Below, in pieces: positions 11,750 through 25,400 of a stretch of 64,000 nucleotides of DNA. Every line of letters starts with the position of its first letter. The stretch's first letter is position 1. Under the pieces are notes generated by a model. That model saw only the letters and a program-made list of their open reading frames with translations. It made no database searches and was not told the DNA's origin. Source of the DNA: Acorus gramineus (lineage: Eukaryota; Streptophyta; Magnoliopsida; Acorales; Acoraceae). The position numbers and the translations under genes are program-made. Where the stretch lies: contig CM060853.1 of NCBI GenBank assembly GCA_030737835.1, positions 20,208,895-20,272,894 on the forward strand, in the 5' to 3' direction.

Positions 11750-14700
11750 TGACATGCGATGTATCTTGTAAGCAATTCTCCATGCAGAATCATTTGAAGA
11801 ATAATAATAATTCAAATTCTTTTTTAATATTCCAACGAAGTCTAAATTGACGTCCGTATTGTGATTGAACATGGACATTTTTTTATTGGATGGTGTCGCA
11901 TGAAAAATAAATACATGCGATGCTATTTGGGTGAAAGGGACCCCTCTACGGGCATCTTTTAAATTTCTTCATGGTGCATTGTTAGTCATGCATGATGAAT
12001 TCAAATAGCGGGTTTCGATACGTTTAATTCATTTTATTATCATATCATTAACACAGTATATGAGATCATCCAAGGGTGGTGACACCCCAATGGAGGCAGT
12101 GCCCCCACTTCCCAAGGTGTATTAGCAACTGGTTAATTTGTCCCCCCAGCTTATTTGTTACCATGTGAATTTTAATTAATTTGTGCATGTACACAGGTAG
12201 TTTTATTAGTTATCTATTAGTTTTTAATTTTTTTAGCATAGAATAATGTTTAATTCAATCCACCCACAATATATATGTAATAATCCTTTTTAGCATATAA
12301 TATTTTTCATGATAATAGTTTATGAGCACTCCCGTAATAATTATTAAGGATCTCTTCAATAAAAATCTATTAAACTCTTATGACAGAAATAGTAAATTAC
12401 ACAAACAAAAAATATGATAATGTGTGTTTTTATCAAACTTTTTATAGAAGTCAGTTGTCCAATGAATTGTTTTGATAATCATGATATGTTGAAAAAAATT
12501 ATTAATTTATTTGACTTGTTCTCATGAATCTAAAATATATGCACGCAGCTAATTAAATTTTTACTCCAATTAATATTTCTTAATTTGATTCTAAATTTGT
12601 CTCATGTAATAATATCTGACTTTATAGTTTTATTTTTCTCTCCGTTTTTCCTCTCCTATGCATGGTAAAAAGGAAAGCCTTGTAGAAGATGTAATTAGCT
12701 TCTTTGTTTGTTATTTTTTTATTTATATGCATCTCAAAATATAAATTTTTTAATCAATTTTGTGTTTAATAAAAACAAATATTGATTTAAAAAAAATTCA
12801 TTTGATTATTGTCAATTAGGAAAAAAATGAAAAGTTGTAGATAATATCACCCCCACTGGACTAAATTTCTGGCTCCGCCACTGAGATCATCTATATGCTT
12901 TGCTATCTAAATATATAGTTCATTATGAAAAGCATATAACACAATACACAATCAATTTGTATGAGTATTTATTAACTAAGTTTATACTTATAAAAAAATC
13001 AAAATGTGTGTGTGTTTTGCAAATGGGTGATAATATCGTTTTCCATCCAAATTAAATATCACTTCACCGTCTTCCTCAAAATCCTAAACTTCCAATGCTT
13101 GGGGAGCTTAGTCATTTTTACAGTTCAAAGTGCAGTTTTATATATTTCGATATTTCATTAACTCCGTCACTCACACCAACGAGATATATACTTTGATGAA
13201 AATTTTCACATTTTTTTATAAATAATACCATTCAATTCATTATAATATATACATAAATTTATAAAAATGCATACCTCATTAGTTGACATGTATAAATTTT
13301 AGAAAATGTTAGACTCAATCATTTTTACAGTCTAAAACTCAGACTACACATATTTTTATTTATTTTTAAATAGTAAACATCATCTAATGAGATATATACT
13401 TTAATAAAATATCGCTCTATTTCGAGTTAAATGAATTCATTTTTAATAAATGTAAGAAAAAAATTAACAAGACAAATACATCATTACGTATAACATATTA
13501 ATTTTAGAAAAATAAAATATGAGCCTACTTTATTATCGACCGAGTATAACATTTTTCATGTCTAATTTTTGTTTGACTCAGTGCAAATAAGAATCCACCC
13601 CCACCCCCATTTGCACCTTATCCAAATACGCACTGAATGTCAACAATTTTCTTTCCTCTGTTCTTGAAAGCCGGATCAGGCCCATTTCCCACAGGACCTG
13701 TGCACGGTCGAATTAAAGATGCAACGGCCAACGGATAGCAATAGTGAAACGTTCAAGCTAACACGACAAACTCCCAGACAGTCTTAACAACAGCCACTCA
13801 GTGAAAATAAATGTGGTAATTTTATCTGGTTCATTCTCTTCCAACAATTCTATATGTGATTTGATTTGGGTGGCTTTAGATCGAAAGGAGTGCAGAAGTG
13901 TTGAATAAGAGTAAATCAGCAAGGATGGCTATGGGACGAGATAAATGGGAACCTTCAACTCTTGTTATACTCCGTTTAAATCACTTATATCATTCAAAAT
14001 TGATATGACACATAAATTAAATTAATTTATTATATTATATTATTATTACAATTGATAAAATATTTAAATATACATTAAGTACTATTATATTTGGATAAAA
14101 CGAGTTTGAGTTTTTTAAATCAGTTCCATTCTAAATGGGATGTAATGAGATGAGTTTGAGTTTTTTAAAATCTCATTGGGGGTTTGAGACGGAATAATTA
14201 AACCCGACACGGATTTAAGACGGAATTTTATTAGTGGGTCTAGGATTGTGGTTGATCAGACCTATACCAACCCGCCCAGTTACCATCCCTATAGATTAAG
14301 GATCAACGGATGAGACCCCCCTACTTCAATTTTTATATTTTTTGTAATAAAATATTAATATTGTAGAACATACGCTACGTTAATTGATTTCATATATACG
14401 TGACAATGTCACATAATATATACAAGAATGAATGACTAGGACATTGGCAAATCCAGGTACAAGGTTTCAGATTTGACAACAAAATTTATAATCATGATAT
14501 TATGAGTTCAAGTCTTGAGTGTCTAGATGATATGACACATACAAGAATGAATGACTATATACGTGGGTGCAGTTGACAGCAAAATTTAAAACGTTGAGAT
14601 CGTGTGTTTTCTACCTAATAAAAAAAGTTTTTAAACTCCAGGCTGGTTTGGCAATGGGATAAATGTTGTGATAAGAGATAATTATAAGGATAAGTGAGTA

Positions 14701-16560
14701 GGATAATAGTTTATTATTGTTTGATATAAAAAATAATTGAGATAAACAGCGGACAGTTGTCCCAATTTTAAAATGAAAATGAAGATATTTTGTTCCATCT
14801 AAAAATTGTGATTGCATTTATCCCAATTTTAACAAATATAAATATGAATAAAATTAATAGATTTTTTATCCCTTAAAATTTGAATAACTTATCTTTAAAA
14901 TTTTAACCCCTTATCAAACTAACATCATATGAGCTATTTCTCCGGCCTAATTAGAAGTAAAAAAAGTCAAAAGTCTCTTTAAGTCTCATTTTTACCCCCG
15001 CAGCCAAAAGGATCCAATTCACACGACATTAAATGAAGCAACATAATGTGAACATGATATTTTCAATGAAAATTAATTTTAGGGTACTTTACACATTAAA
15101 AAATATGTTATTTATATTTATATCATTATAAATAATCTATTGATTTTTATATAATTAGAATATATATAAATTATGAATATTTATCGTCCTAGTTAACTTT
15201 CATTCAAATTTTTACTAAAACCGTTAAAATCTTAGAAAAATGATCAAATTACTCTTTTTTTTATTTTTATATTTTACCTTACCCAATACAATATTTATAC
15301 AAATAAAAATATTAATTTTAACATGAAAATAATAAATTTAATCTAAAATCCAAAACCATAAAAATTTAAATACAAATTATTTATTTACAAAGACATAGTA
15401 ATTATTAATACTCACATTAATAAAAATGAAATAAAATTCTTTTGAAAACAGTTAATCATAAATATTATAACATTACAAATTTTGTAAAGGAGCACATTTT
15501 TTTCATTAAGAAAAATTCTAGTGATATAAAAATAAATATATTATTTATGATGGTATAAAATAAATAACATATTTTTTTTTATAGTATACATAAAAAAAAA
15601 AAAACCTTTAATTTTATATCGATAATATAATACATATTTTGGTTGGAGAAAATCCTCGGGTTCACCACTGACCACGGGAGTACTGGTACAACAGCACCAA
15701 TCGAAAAACCACACAATAAATGTTCCAAAGAAACACTTTTTTTTTTGGTGCTTGGAAAATCAATAAGTTGTGGGTAGCACAAAAAAGAAAGGAAAACGAA
15801 GTTCATTTGCTGTTGACAAGAAAATAGAAACCTGAAATAATAATACAGACAAACCAAATTAAACAAAAAGGAACACCTAGCTACATAAGCCATAGATTTT
15901 GTTGCAGCTTTAATTTACAAATCAGAGATGATAGCTCATAGATTTTAACTTATTTAACAAGTAGCAAACATGTTTAAACATGTTTCTTGTTGCTGTTAAA
16001 AAGTAAAAAGTAGTGGATTTTGTTAAAATAAACTGTGAAACAACTTTTTACTGTTTAATTGTTCAAAATACTCCTTTCAAATGTAACAATTAAATTAAAT
16101 TTCTATTTGATAAAATAAAGTGATTTTAGTTTTACAAATATTTAAATGACAAATTCATAAAACATAATAAAAGTTAAAATTTACTACAATATTTATTTAT
16201 TTATTTTGCAATGGTATGGTCATTAGTAAAAAAAAAAGCTTAGAGCATTAATGTTCAAAAGAATTTAAAAAAAAACAATCCATAAGCTAGATTATGAAAA
16301 ACACCATTTGTCCAACTTAGAGATTCTAACTTTTTAAAGTTGAATTTAACTTAAATAAGTTCAATAAATTTAAACAAACATACAACTACAGTTTATTTTA
16401 AACTAAAAGCTATAATCTCCAACTTATAAGCTTTCACAAACATACACATAATTATGCCATCCAACTTAATTTACAACACCGTGACTATAGTAACCACAAA
16501 TGCCTTACACATATTCTTATTATACTTTCGTCTCTTTTCATCTTACCTAGTAAGTTATCA
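11750..16560. other. Gene-free AT-rich stretch with repeat scraps
   Basis: No exon could be supported. Near 12060-12890 the phrases acaccccaatggaggcag and ggctccgccactg are of a kind often seen at transposon ends. About 13090-13560 looks like a degraded pair of family A MITE-like copies. Near 14640-14930 the ends ggctggtttggcaatggg and ccccttatcaaactaac are roughly inverted, suggesting a Tourist-like element. None has a clear target duplication. Confidence 0.4.
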
Positions 16561-16634
16561 CTCTAGGAGGAGGGGTGAAAAACAGTATATACCTCCCATG
16601 CATTAATCACTCACAGGATTGGATTGGATCAGCA

Positions 16635-19600
16635 CTATGCATAATAATTCAAACTGGATTTTTTCTTCGCCTGAACTTGAATAATGCCTTCATTGAAGTC
16701 TTCATGAGTCACCTACACCAAAACATATATATATTTACATAAGTATATAGTGATTAAACAAACTTGTACAATATGTCAACATGATATATAATACCTCAGT
16801 TGCATCTCGTCGGAGTGCAAGCATTCCAGCCTCAACACAGACAGCTTTCAGCTGTGCCCCATTGAAGTCGTCTGTTGACCGGGCCAGCTCTTCAAAATTT
16901 ACATCTGGATTTACGCTCATTTTTCTTGAATGGATCTGCACTTTCATTGTATATGTTGGTAAAACTATGGTAAAAAAAGGGAGAAACCATTCAAGATTTT
17001 TGGATTGATGAGTCGACTTGCCTGCAAGATTCTGGCCCTTGCGTCTTCAGTCGGATGAGGAAACTCGATCTTCCGATCCAAACGACCAGAACGCACAAGA
17101 GCAGGATCCAGAATATCGGCTCGATTGGTTGCTGCTATGACCTGTGGTTACCAACATCATATCCAAAATGTTTAGGAATTATGTTATGAACTGACAGAAT
17201 TATTCTGCTCGTTCAACAAGTTGTAAAGCAGATGATTCAAATTCTTACAATCTAAATATTTTTGTCTGCCAGAGAGATTTTGTTAAAGTTTCTCCTGTTA
17301 TGCAAATATGACTCGTTTTACACCATCAAGGCTTGTAAAATATAAACTAATCTTACTTACCGAAAACAAATAACCTAAATACAGCATAAAGAAGCACTAA
17401 CGTGGAAGGGTTATACAAGGAGATCAGAAATTGTTATAGACAGATAGATCTTAGAGCTACCACAATAAACATAAATAAACACAACATCAAAGATCCATCA
17501 TCTATACCACAACTAAAACTCAACATGATTCTTCAAATGATCAAAGTGATTTTTCCTCTGGCCCTCAGATTTTAATTTTCACAACTAAACATCAGAAAAT
17601 TGGCAGTGGTGGGACCAAACCCTGTCTCTGAAAAGGAGATAAGGGGATCAAGCCCTACCATGCCAAACTGCACAGAAGGGCACCGATTTTCAAAAAAAGG
17701 AAGAAAAAAAAAAAAAGGAAAAAAAGAAAAAGGCAGTGGTAGGAGAAAACCAAATTCAGGAAGGGCAGGAATTATAGACCTTTATGCGATCATCACTGCT
17801 AAAGCCATCAAGCTGATTGAGTAGCTCCAACATTGTTCTTTGCACTTCTCGATCTCCACTCACTTCACTGCAGTAGAAATGTAAGATGATGTAATGATTG
17901 AGAATTCAGCCAACAATGAATTCAAAGAATTCACTACTACAAATATCTGAATATCTTTCACGTCAGCATTGTCTTTATATAAAATGTAAATGAAATCTAT
18001 GATAATTCCCAAGAACAATAATTAATTCACAGGTCTCTCTGCCTGTGTATCAGCTGCGTCTATTTAAGTATGCATTGTCTCCTGATGTAACATAACTGCA
18101 TTCAGGAATACATACATGCTTGAATATGAATATTTGGTCTTTGAGTAACATGGACAATTAATGCAATTTCATCAGAACTATACAAGTGCAATAGATTCAC
18201 TCTGCATGATGGTTTGCACAATCAAGCTTCCCCGCATAAATCAATATTGTGAAAAAAACTCAGGATGCATTTCAATCATTAGAAGGCCATTTTCAATCTT
18301 AATATATTGCAAATATTACTAGATAATCAAAATTCAAAATTACATTTTTTTTCAAGATATTAAATAGATTCTACTGTTAAAGTCTCAAAGTCTTCACAGA
18401 GAGAAGAACAGCCTTTAAGCCATCACAGAGCAGTTCCGCATGTAGTAAGGTGCTAGGAGAGGAGAAACTAGATACATTAAGCTTTGTCAATCTTTGCATA
18501 GAGTAGATTATTTAAAAGAATTTTCCGTGGGACCGGGGCAAACAGGCGGAGGTAAAAAAAAAAATATCTTTGCATAGAGTAACCTAACTTAGGACTTCAA
18601 CCCAAAGCATTGTCTAGCTAGCTCAAGCACTTTACCATTTGCTTAAAGCAATGCCCCTTTTTTTGTCTAATCAGTTTGGCATTTAGCCCATATAGACTGG
18701 TTGGAGAAAAGTTAAAAAAAAAGTAAACCCATATGGTTTTCTTCTTTGCTTCATGTGCTTTTGTCAAAATGTAGCATGTGCCAAAGAACAAAGGTTGATC
18801 TAGTGTCTGATCAAGTGCTGTCGAGTATTGACTATTTTTCAACATTAAATTATGCACATGCTCCTTTCAGAGAACTGAACCTTCTTGAGAGTTCACTGAT
18901 ATCCTGCTTAGATCACCCAATTCTCACTCTTCCCATGTTTTTTTTTCAAATAAACTAACACGCCATATGCGAAAGCAACATATATTTAATTATTTATTAA
19001 TAACTGAATTGTCATATCAAATCCATTTTAATTTCATCCAAAAACTGAACAAGCGTGCAGTATGCCTGGAAAATATCTCATCTGTTATTCTTATGCAAAT
19101 TGTTTATAAAGTAAAATGGACTATTAGTGAGAAATAAACACTATGACTAGAAAGTATTAGCTCATATTATGTGTATACTGATATTTTGCTCCAAAAACAA
19201 TCAGACAAGGAAGGGGAACCACTGAAGAGCAGATATCACAGGATCTTTGTGGTGGTTTCGGACAAGGAAAGGTTGGTCAGGAACTTTTGGGTGGAGGATG
19301 GGTCCGGTGGTCATTGAGAAGTTCAAGTGCGTCAGAACCTGGATGACAGAGTTTGAAGGGCTGATAGTGTTGTTACAAGACCTCCAGCAGGTGCAGCTAC
19401 ATGCGGGGGTTGATTCGTGATTTGGCTTCCCAAGCAAAGACAGGGATTCTCAGTGAGAGAGTCCTGCTCATGGTGGAGGAACAGACTGACATCCAATTGC
19501 GAGGAAAGTGAAGAAAATTTGAACCCCTGAAGTTCTGTTGAAAGTCCGAGCATTTTTGTGGCTGTTGCACCAAAACAAATTGCTCACCAAAGTGGGCGGG

Positions 19601-22600
19601 ACAAGGAGATGTCATATGCTGTTTGTGCAACTCCAAGGCCGAGATGAGGGAGCATTTGTTTGTTAGATGTCCTTTGGCCAGGTAGGTTTGGAGTATGGTG
19701 GAGGCGGCCACAAATTTGGTAGCAGATTTCTCGTTGTTATATGTGGGAGGCAGGGACGAACCTTCAGAGGGAGGACCAGAGTACTTGTACAAAGATCACC
19801 CTCTCATTCATCCAGGCGGTAATGTGGGCCATATGGATAACTCGTATTCAAGTTATTTTCAAGGGTGTGACGCCATACATGGAAAGCATTTGGGATATGA
19901 TCAAGTTCTCTATTAAATATTGGGGTGGGTTTTGTGTGGGGCGGGGTGGGGCGGGGCGGGTTTCTTTAGTAATGGGAAATTTGTAATTGAGAACTAATCT
20001 TGCCTTGTAGAACATCAAGTTGGATTCTCTCCTACTTAGGTTTGAAAGGTTGTTTTTGGATTTGAACTCTTACTTAACATCAATTGGGCAGGAAGCCTAG
20101 CATTCCTATATAAAAAAAACACTTGTACCAACATATGGGTAGAATTAGAGGATGAGGTATATCTTACTGCCTACCTACCTTAAAAATAATTGAAAAACCG
20201 AAGCAAAACTTGTAACTTAATCATGCCATAAAACTCATACCTATCAAATCGCTTTGTGCCAATCGCATCAATTTCATCTATAAAAATAATGCAGGGTGAT
20301 TTCTCCTTAGCAAGTAGAAAAGCATCACGGACAAGTTTTGCTCCATCACCAATGAACATCTGAATTAATTCCACGGGAATATATGTTTGTAGTTAAACAA
20401 ATGTATTTGAAGTATCACCAATGACACATGTAAATATCAGAAAATGTTAAAATATCACAACATTCAATATTAACCTGAACAAGTTGTGGACCCGCTAACT
20501 TCAGAAAAGTAGCATTTGTCTGTGCCGCACATGCCCGGGCCATCAATGTTTTACCCGTACCAGGAGGTCCATACAAAAGTACGCCCTTGGGGGGACGAAC
20601 CCCTAATTTCTGAAACCTGTCTTGATGAGTCATAGGTAAAACAATGGCTTCGACTAGTTCTTGGATCTGATGACAGGAAAAGTACATAAAAAAAAATTCA
20701 GTTTCAATTAATATTAAGTATTTTATTATATCAGCAACTTAGAGAAGCATAAAATAAAACAAACTCAAACTGCACTGATGCAATAACAGATGATCAATTT
20801 AATAAAATTTTCTTGGGCTCTTGTGGTCAAAATTAATGGATATAAAAAGGCTATAATCAGAGCAGTTCCGCATAGAGCAGGGCACTGGGAGCAAAGGGAC
20901 TGGATAAAATCCCAGCCTTTTTTTCCCTTTTTCTTTTCAACACAACAGCCACTCCCCAAGACACAAACCCAAGATTTTTGCCATCAAAACGAACCTTTTA
21001 CCATTAATCCAAGCAATCCTTCAACAAATTAGATGAATATATGGGAAGAAATCCATCGGCATGTCCATTGATTTTACAAATCAATATAGCATAATAGAGA
21101 AGACAGTCAATGATAACTACCCATTATGAGAACCGATAAGTATTAAATATCAACAGAATTTCTAACAATTATGTTACACAACACATTATATAAGAGAATG
21201 AATAACTAGAAGGGGTCCATGTTATTCTTAGTAAGTGTTTCCTACCTAAGATAAAAAAATGCTCATGTTCAGATAGAAGCTAAATATACACCATACAATT
21301 AATTGAAGTGTGCATCTTTAGAAACATTTCATGACCAAACTGAATAAGGATGCAAGATACACCGCCGGTATAACATGCAATATCTCAAGTTCCATAATGA
21401 AACTACAAACAACAGTTACCTTTATCCAAATACAATCATTTGAAAAATGTAAGTATAGGACTATAGGGGTTAACATGAAGCAAGAGTACCTGCTTCTCAA
21501 GCCCACCAATGTCATTATAATCTTCAGTAGGTTTCTCATCCACTTCCATAGCTTTTACGCGGGAGTCATATTCAGATGGAAGTGTATCCAAAATTAAGTA
21601 GCTGTCTTTATTTACACCGACCAAATCTCCGGGCTTCAATGTATCAGGATCGACAAGCCCAACAACAGGCAAAAAGATAGTCTAGAATAAAAACAAAACT
21701 CAGTAGGATATAGAAAGAAAAGATATTCCCATAAAAAAGAAAACATATAGTTGCATGTGAATTGAATAATCTGTGTCATGATAACAGTTAAGTATTTGAT
21801 CACCCAAAAGTATAGGACCTCAAATCATTGAGGGACGATCATACACTAAAAATTTATACGGGAGTCCATAGAGAACTAAAACGTATCTTATATAAGAAAA
21901 TGAGTGGGGCACTTTCCACCTGCAACAACATCACCATGTACACTAGAAAGATGTTGCTAAAAATTTAGCATACATGTGATTCACATGTCATAGGTAGCAG
22001 GATAACACGAGTTCATATCAGATGTCTAAAAGCATACTTCAAGAAATGATACACAAGATATCCTAGGTATTACGCTATTTTAACAATGCTTTTGTGCCCT
22101 ACGCTATTTTAACTATGCTTTTGTGCCCAACCCAATTGAGGGAAGTGATGGATTTTCTTCTGTGCAACAAGAGAGAGACCTGTCAAAACTTGTAAATCCA
22201 AGACACAATTGAGATCACCCATGTTGTATCTATATTGTCTTTAAATAAGTGCTCACCCAGGATTCTAATATATATATAACTATCTGCGCTACAAATTGAA
22301 ACAAAAAGAGAAGATCAAGCAACGATAAACAAATGAACTACAAACAGAAGAACGCCTCACTTGACGTGTAGAGGTCTTCAGAACGACACATTTCCCCTTC
22401 CTCTGCGAGTCAAGGTCTATATTATCGCCATCCTCTTCAGCCTCATCTTCCGGAGTCATTTCCAAAATCTGAACAACAATTAATCAAAAACAAAATCAAA
22501 AGAACACGCCATGTTCAGAATTATTCATTAAAAACACGCACTCATCAAAAACAGGATAACAAATCGCATTTCTAGGCGTCAATACAGCTTCGTTAAATCG

Positions 22601-22959
22601 AAATCACTGAAATCGACAAAAAAGAGAGGAAGGAAAACAAGACCTCGACGATGTTGCCGACGAGGTAGGGCAACTGCTTGTTGAGCTTGATCTTCTCAAG
22701 GTTCTCCCTCTTCTTCTCCTCGATCGAGTCCCGCTCCAGAGTCGTCCTACGAAGCTCGTCCTGGATTCAGATTCAAAACCCTAGAAGCTTCAGACGTGGA
22801 GAGAGAGAAGGGGAGGAGGAGGAGGAGGAGAACCTTGAGGACACGGGTTTCGTTGTCGAGGAGACGAATAGCCCTAACGATGTCATCGTGCGACATTGAT
22901 GAGAGCTGGTCGTCTTCGGTGCTGCTGCTTGGATCCTCCGCCATCGCCGTCGATGCCAT
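16635..22959 (-). CDS. RPT5: 26S proteasome regulatory ATPase subunit RPT5 (6A)
   Basis: One of six AAA+ ATPases in the base of the 26S proteasome, which unfolds substrates into the 20S core. Ten exons join in phase (22834-22959, 22644-22760, 22361-22468, 21490-21681, 20475-20666, 20241-20359, 17780-17867, 17022-17141, 16795-16935, 16635-16712). They give 426 residues; Arabidopsis RPT5 has about 424. An N-terminal coiled coil (about 30-80) precedes an OB domain. The ATPase shows Walker A GPPGTGKT at 214-221, Walker [10 protein letters not shown] at 268-276, sensor-1 AATNR at 317-321 and arginine fingers in RSGRLDR at 331-337. The C-terminus is NYYA, an HbYX tail that docks into the 20S ring and is typical of RPT5. 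Intron 8 has a GC donor. Intron 6 (2.4 kb) hosts an antisense LINE fragment. A foldback MITE sits about 130 bp upstream of the ATG. Confidence 0.97.
16936..17021 (-). other. GC-AG intron 8 of RPT5
   Basis: The exon 8 end reads CTTGCAG and the intron starts GCAAGT, the usual context for the rare GC donor class. The acceptor is GTGCAG. Using the nearest GT would add four bases and break the frame before the conserved IHSRKM phrase. Confidence 0.88.
18506..18565 (+). mobile_element. 60-bp poly(A)-tailed retroposed insertion with 16-bp target duplication
   Basis: The word atctttgcatagagta occurs at 18490-18505 and again at 18566-18581. Between them are 60 bases ending in a short A-rich tail. Long duplications plus an A tail are the mark of LINE-machinery retroposition, so this is a severely 5'-truncated SINE, LINE or transcript copy. 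It lies in RPT5 intron 6, antisense to the gene. The source sequence (phrase gggaccggggcaaacaggcg) was not recognised. Confidence 0.75.
19200..20118 (+). mobile_element. 3' end of an L1-type LINE, antisense in RPT5 intron 6
   Basis: On the plus strand, in shifted frames, the region encodes the C-terminal zinc-binding (zf-RVT) domain of plant L1 polyproteins. [13 protein letters not shown] (about 19553-19591) is followed by [20 protein letters not shown] (about 19617-19679), with the C-x2-C...H...C spacing. It is then followed by the tail phrase [21 protein letters not shown] near 19803-19866. A short A run near 20111-20119 may be the remains of the tail. Frameshifts and missing upstream reverse-transcriptase sequence show it is a dead, 5'-truncated copy. 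The 5' boundary at about 19200 is approximate. Base composition is more balanced than the surrounding intron. Confidence 0.78.
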
Positions 22960-23087
22960 TAGAGAATGAGAGAGAGAATGGAATGCCTCTTTAACGGGTG
23001 GGGGACGCGTGGAGGTCTATAGACAATCGAGTGAACGTTCGAGTAAATTCATTATTTTTATTTTTATTTTTTTATTTTTTTATTTTT

Positions 23088-23626
23088 GGAAAAAATCCAT
23101 GCAACCCCCTTAAATATGACTAAAATCCATATAACCCCCTGATTTTTCTTAAAATTCATATGACCCTTTGAAAATACCTACTAAATCCAAATAACCCACC
23201 CCCTGAATAAAATTTTCTTTAATAGATGATGAATATTTTGTAAATATTTCGTTTGGTTAACCCTGACTGAAAACACAATATGCTAAAAAACCACTACAAT
23301 GTGTTAAAAATGTAAATTTTTTTATAAAAATGACAATTTACCCTCTCTTGATATATTATAAAACTCTATCCAGAGGGATAAAATCATCTTTTATGTAAGA
23401 TTTTTCATATTTTTAACACATTATAAAGTTTTTTTAATATACTATATTTTCTATTAGGGTTAACCAAACATAATATTCACAAATATTCATCATCTGTAAA
23501 TGTAAATTTTATTCAGGGGATTATTTGAATTTACTAAATATTTTCAAGGGGTTATATGAATTTTAAGAAAAGTTAGGGGGTTATATGGATTTCAATCGGT
23601 TTACAAGGGGTTATATGGAGTTTTCC
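23088..23626. mobile_element. Foldback MITE in the RPT5 5' flank
   Basis: A 539-bp palindrome-like element. The left end ggaaaaaatccatgcaaccc and the right end ggggttatatggagttttcc are inverted, and the arms remain alignable for about 200-250 bases each (for example ctgatttttcttaaaattca against tgaattttaagaaaagttag, and ggttaaccctgact against tagggttaaccaa). There is no open frame. Partial relatives occur at 6385-6540 and 7253-7580. Flanks are T-rich, so the target duplication cannot be read and the superfamily stays open. It ends about 130 bp from the RPT5 start codon. Confidence 0.82.
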
Positions 23627-24767
23627 CTCTTTTTTTTTAAAGTAAAGTCTGTCCATTTCTGGAATTAAAATTGGACTCCAGATCCAGTAAGCCATGTGTG
23701 CCATTAGTATCAGTATCGAACTGTATTATTAATTAATCGAACTATATATTCTATGAATTGAACTGCATAGTCAATTATTGTGTGCGATGTTATTCTTTAT
23801 GCAATTTGATCATTAAACTATATAATTTGATTAATTAACAATGCAGTTCAATACCAATTGAATATAAACTCTTAGAATACGTATTTAAAAATCTGAAAAA
23901 TTAATTGACATTTGAAGATCATAAAAATATCTAGAATAAAATATCAGAATTTGAAATTGTACGATAGTATATGATCTGAAAAAGCATTATATTATTGTTT
24001 ATAATATTAATATATTTATCTTTTAGATTTAGTTTAATTTAATTCTTTTTGTTATTTTTTTTATAGTAAACCATGTAATTTTGGATTTTTTAGTTTTCAG
24101 TCCCTGTAAACATATCTATTTAGGGATCAATCCCTTACTTCTTCATATTTTGATTTTAGTCATGTAAATATGTTCCTTTTTATGCGTGTACTTAATAAAT
24201 TTATATTTTATCCTAAATAACCATTATACTTTTTTTTTTTTTACATATTTTTGAATACGAGGTCGGGCGGATATTTGAAATATATTCATACCCATCTAAA
24301 TGATTCATATATTTAAGATAATTATCATATACTAATTTTACAGAAATATCCAGTCTACCTTCCTTTTTATTTATCTAGGGTAGAATAGGAATGAGAATAA
24401 ACGTTGGACTCATTCCTCTTTCTGTAAAGGGGCTGAATCTTGCAGCAGAGGGACTGTAGGTGATCTAAAAATTCATAGTTTTGGTACAAAATCCCATACT
24501 CAAAATTTAAAGAATTCTAATCACAGGAACTTTTAATAAATAAAGTTTTTATCTTAATTACACTAGAATCATTGGACAATTTAATCAAATTTATTTTAAT
24601 AATAAAATTGATTCAACAGAAGTACTATGTTCCAGTGCAACCTTGAACCTTCAACATAAATCTAGGGTATATGCGCCTTACATCAATGGAAAAAATTACG
24701 CCTATATATAAACACAAGATTTATGACACTGAAAAAACACAAGATTGCTATATGAACAAATATAATG

Positions 24768-24959
24768 ATCCCTGAATAAAAATGGGACAAATTTCTGTCA
24801 AGAGCTTTCTCCATCTCCAGGTAGGCGCTTCGAGGGGTAAGTTTGTTTCATGGCTCTCTGAAACAATTTCATTTTTTTGCACATCGATGGACGAATGTGC
24901 TCCGGTTGCATCAAGCTGTTGAACCCACATTAGATACCCTGAAAAGAGAATTCGGGGGA
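24768..24959 (-). other. Possible 3' exon or UTR segment below CYP97C1
   Basis: An acceptor-like site (CTCTTTTCAG, just above 24959) is followed by an open stretch of about 62 codons with balanced codon use (phrase HETNLPLEAPTWRWRKLLTE) ending in TAG near 24768. It lies about 440 bases downstream of the CYP97C1 stop. Its phase does not join in frame with the last good P450 exon, so it may be a spliced 3' UTR, an alternative terminal exon or chance. No family was recognised. Confidence 0.25.
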
Positions 24960-25400
24960 TGATAACAAAATTACTAGCATTACATTCAGAGACTAATGAA
25001 ATGCCAATCAAGGTGGAGATGGTGATTTCTAAGGATAGTACACTGCTTTGGTGTTTGACAATCAAGGATAAAACTTGGTCATTTTTGTCATAATTATTCT
25101 TGCATAATCCAGATATGAAATACCTAATAGAGTATATACTCCATAATGTGAGTATATAGTTTATTTTAAAAAAATACAAAAAAGTATGCATTCAATTCAT
25201 TCGAATATATACTTCATTTTTTGTTATATTATATACTTCACTAGACAAAGTCATATAGCTCTTTGGAAAACTAAAAACTGTTAGGACTGCAAAAGTGACC
25301 GGAGGAATGACCAAGTGTAAATTTTAATAAAACTTGGTCATGATAGACCACCATATTTTTGGAATGGTGGGCGCTAAGAACACATACTTCTGAAAATGAA

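Noticed and set aside
19201-19792. Minus-strand open frames of 73-131 codons in RPT5 intron 6
   Set aside because: The opposite strand carries LINE zinc-domain text, so these are antisense shadows.
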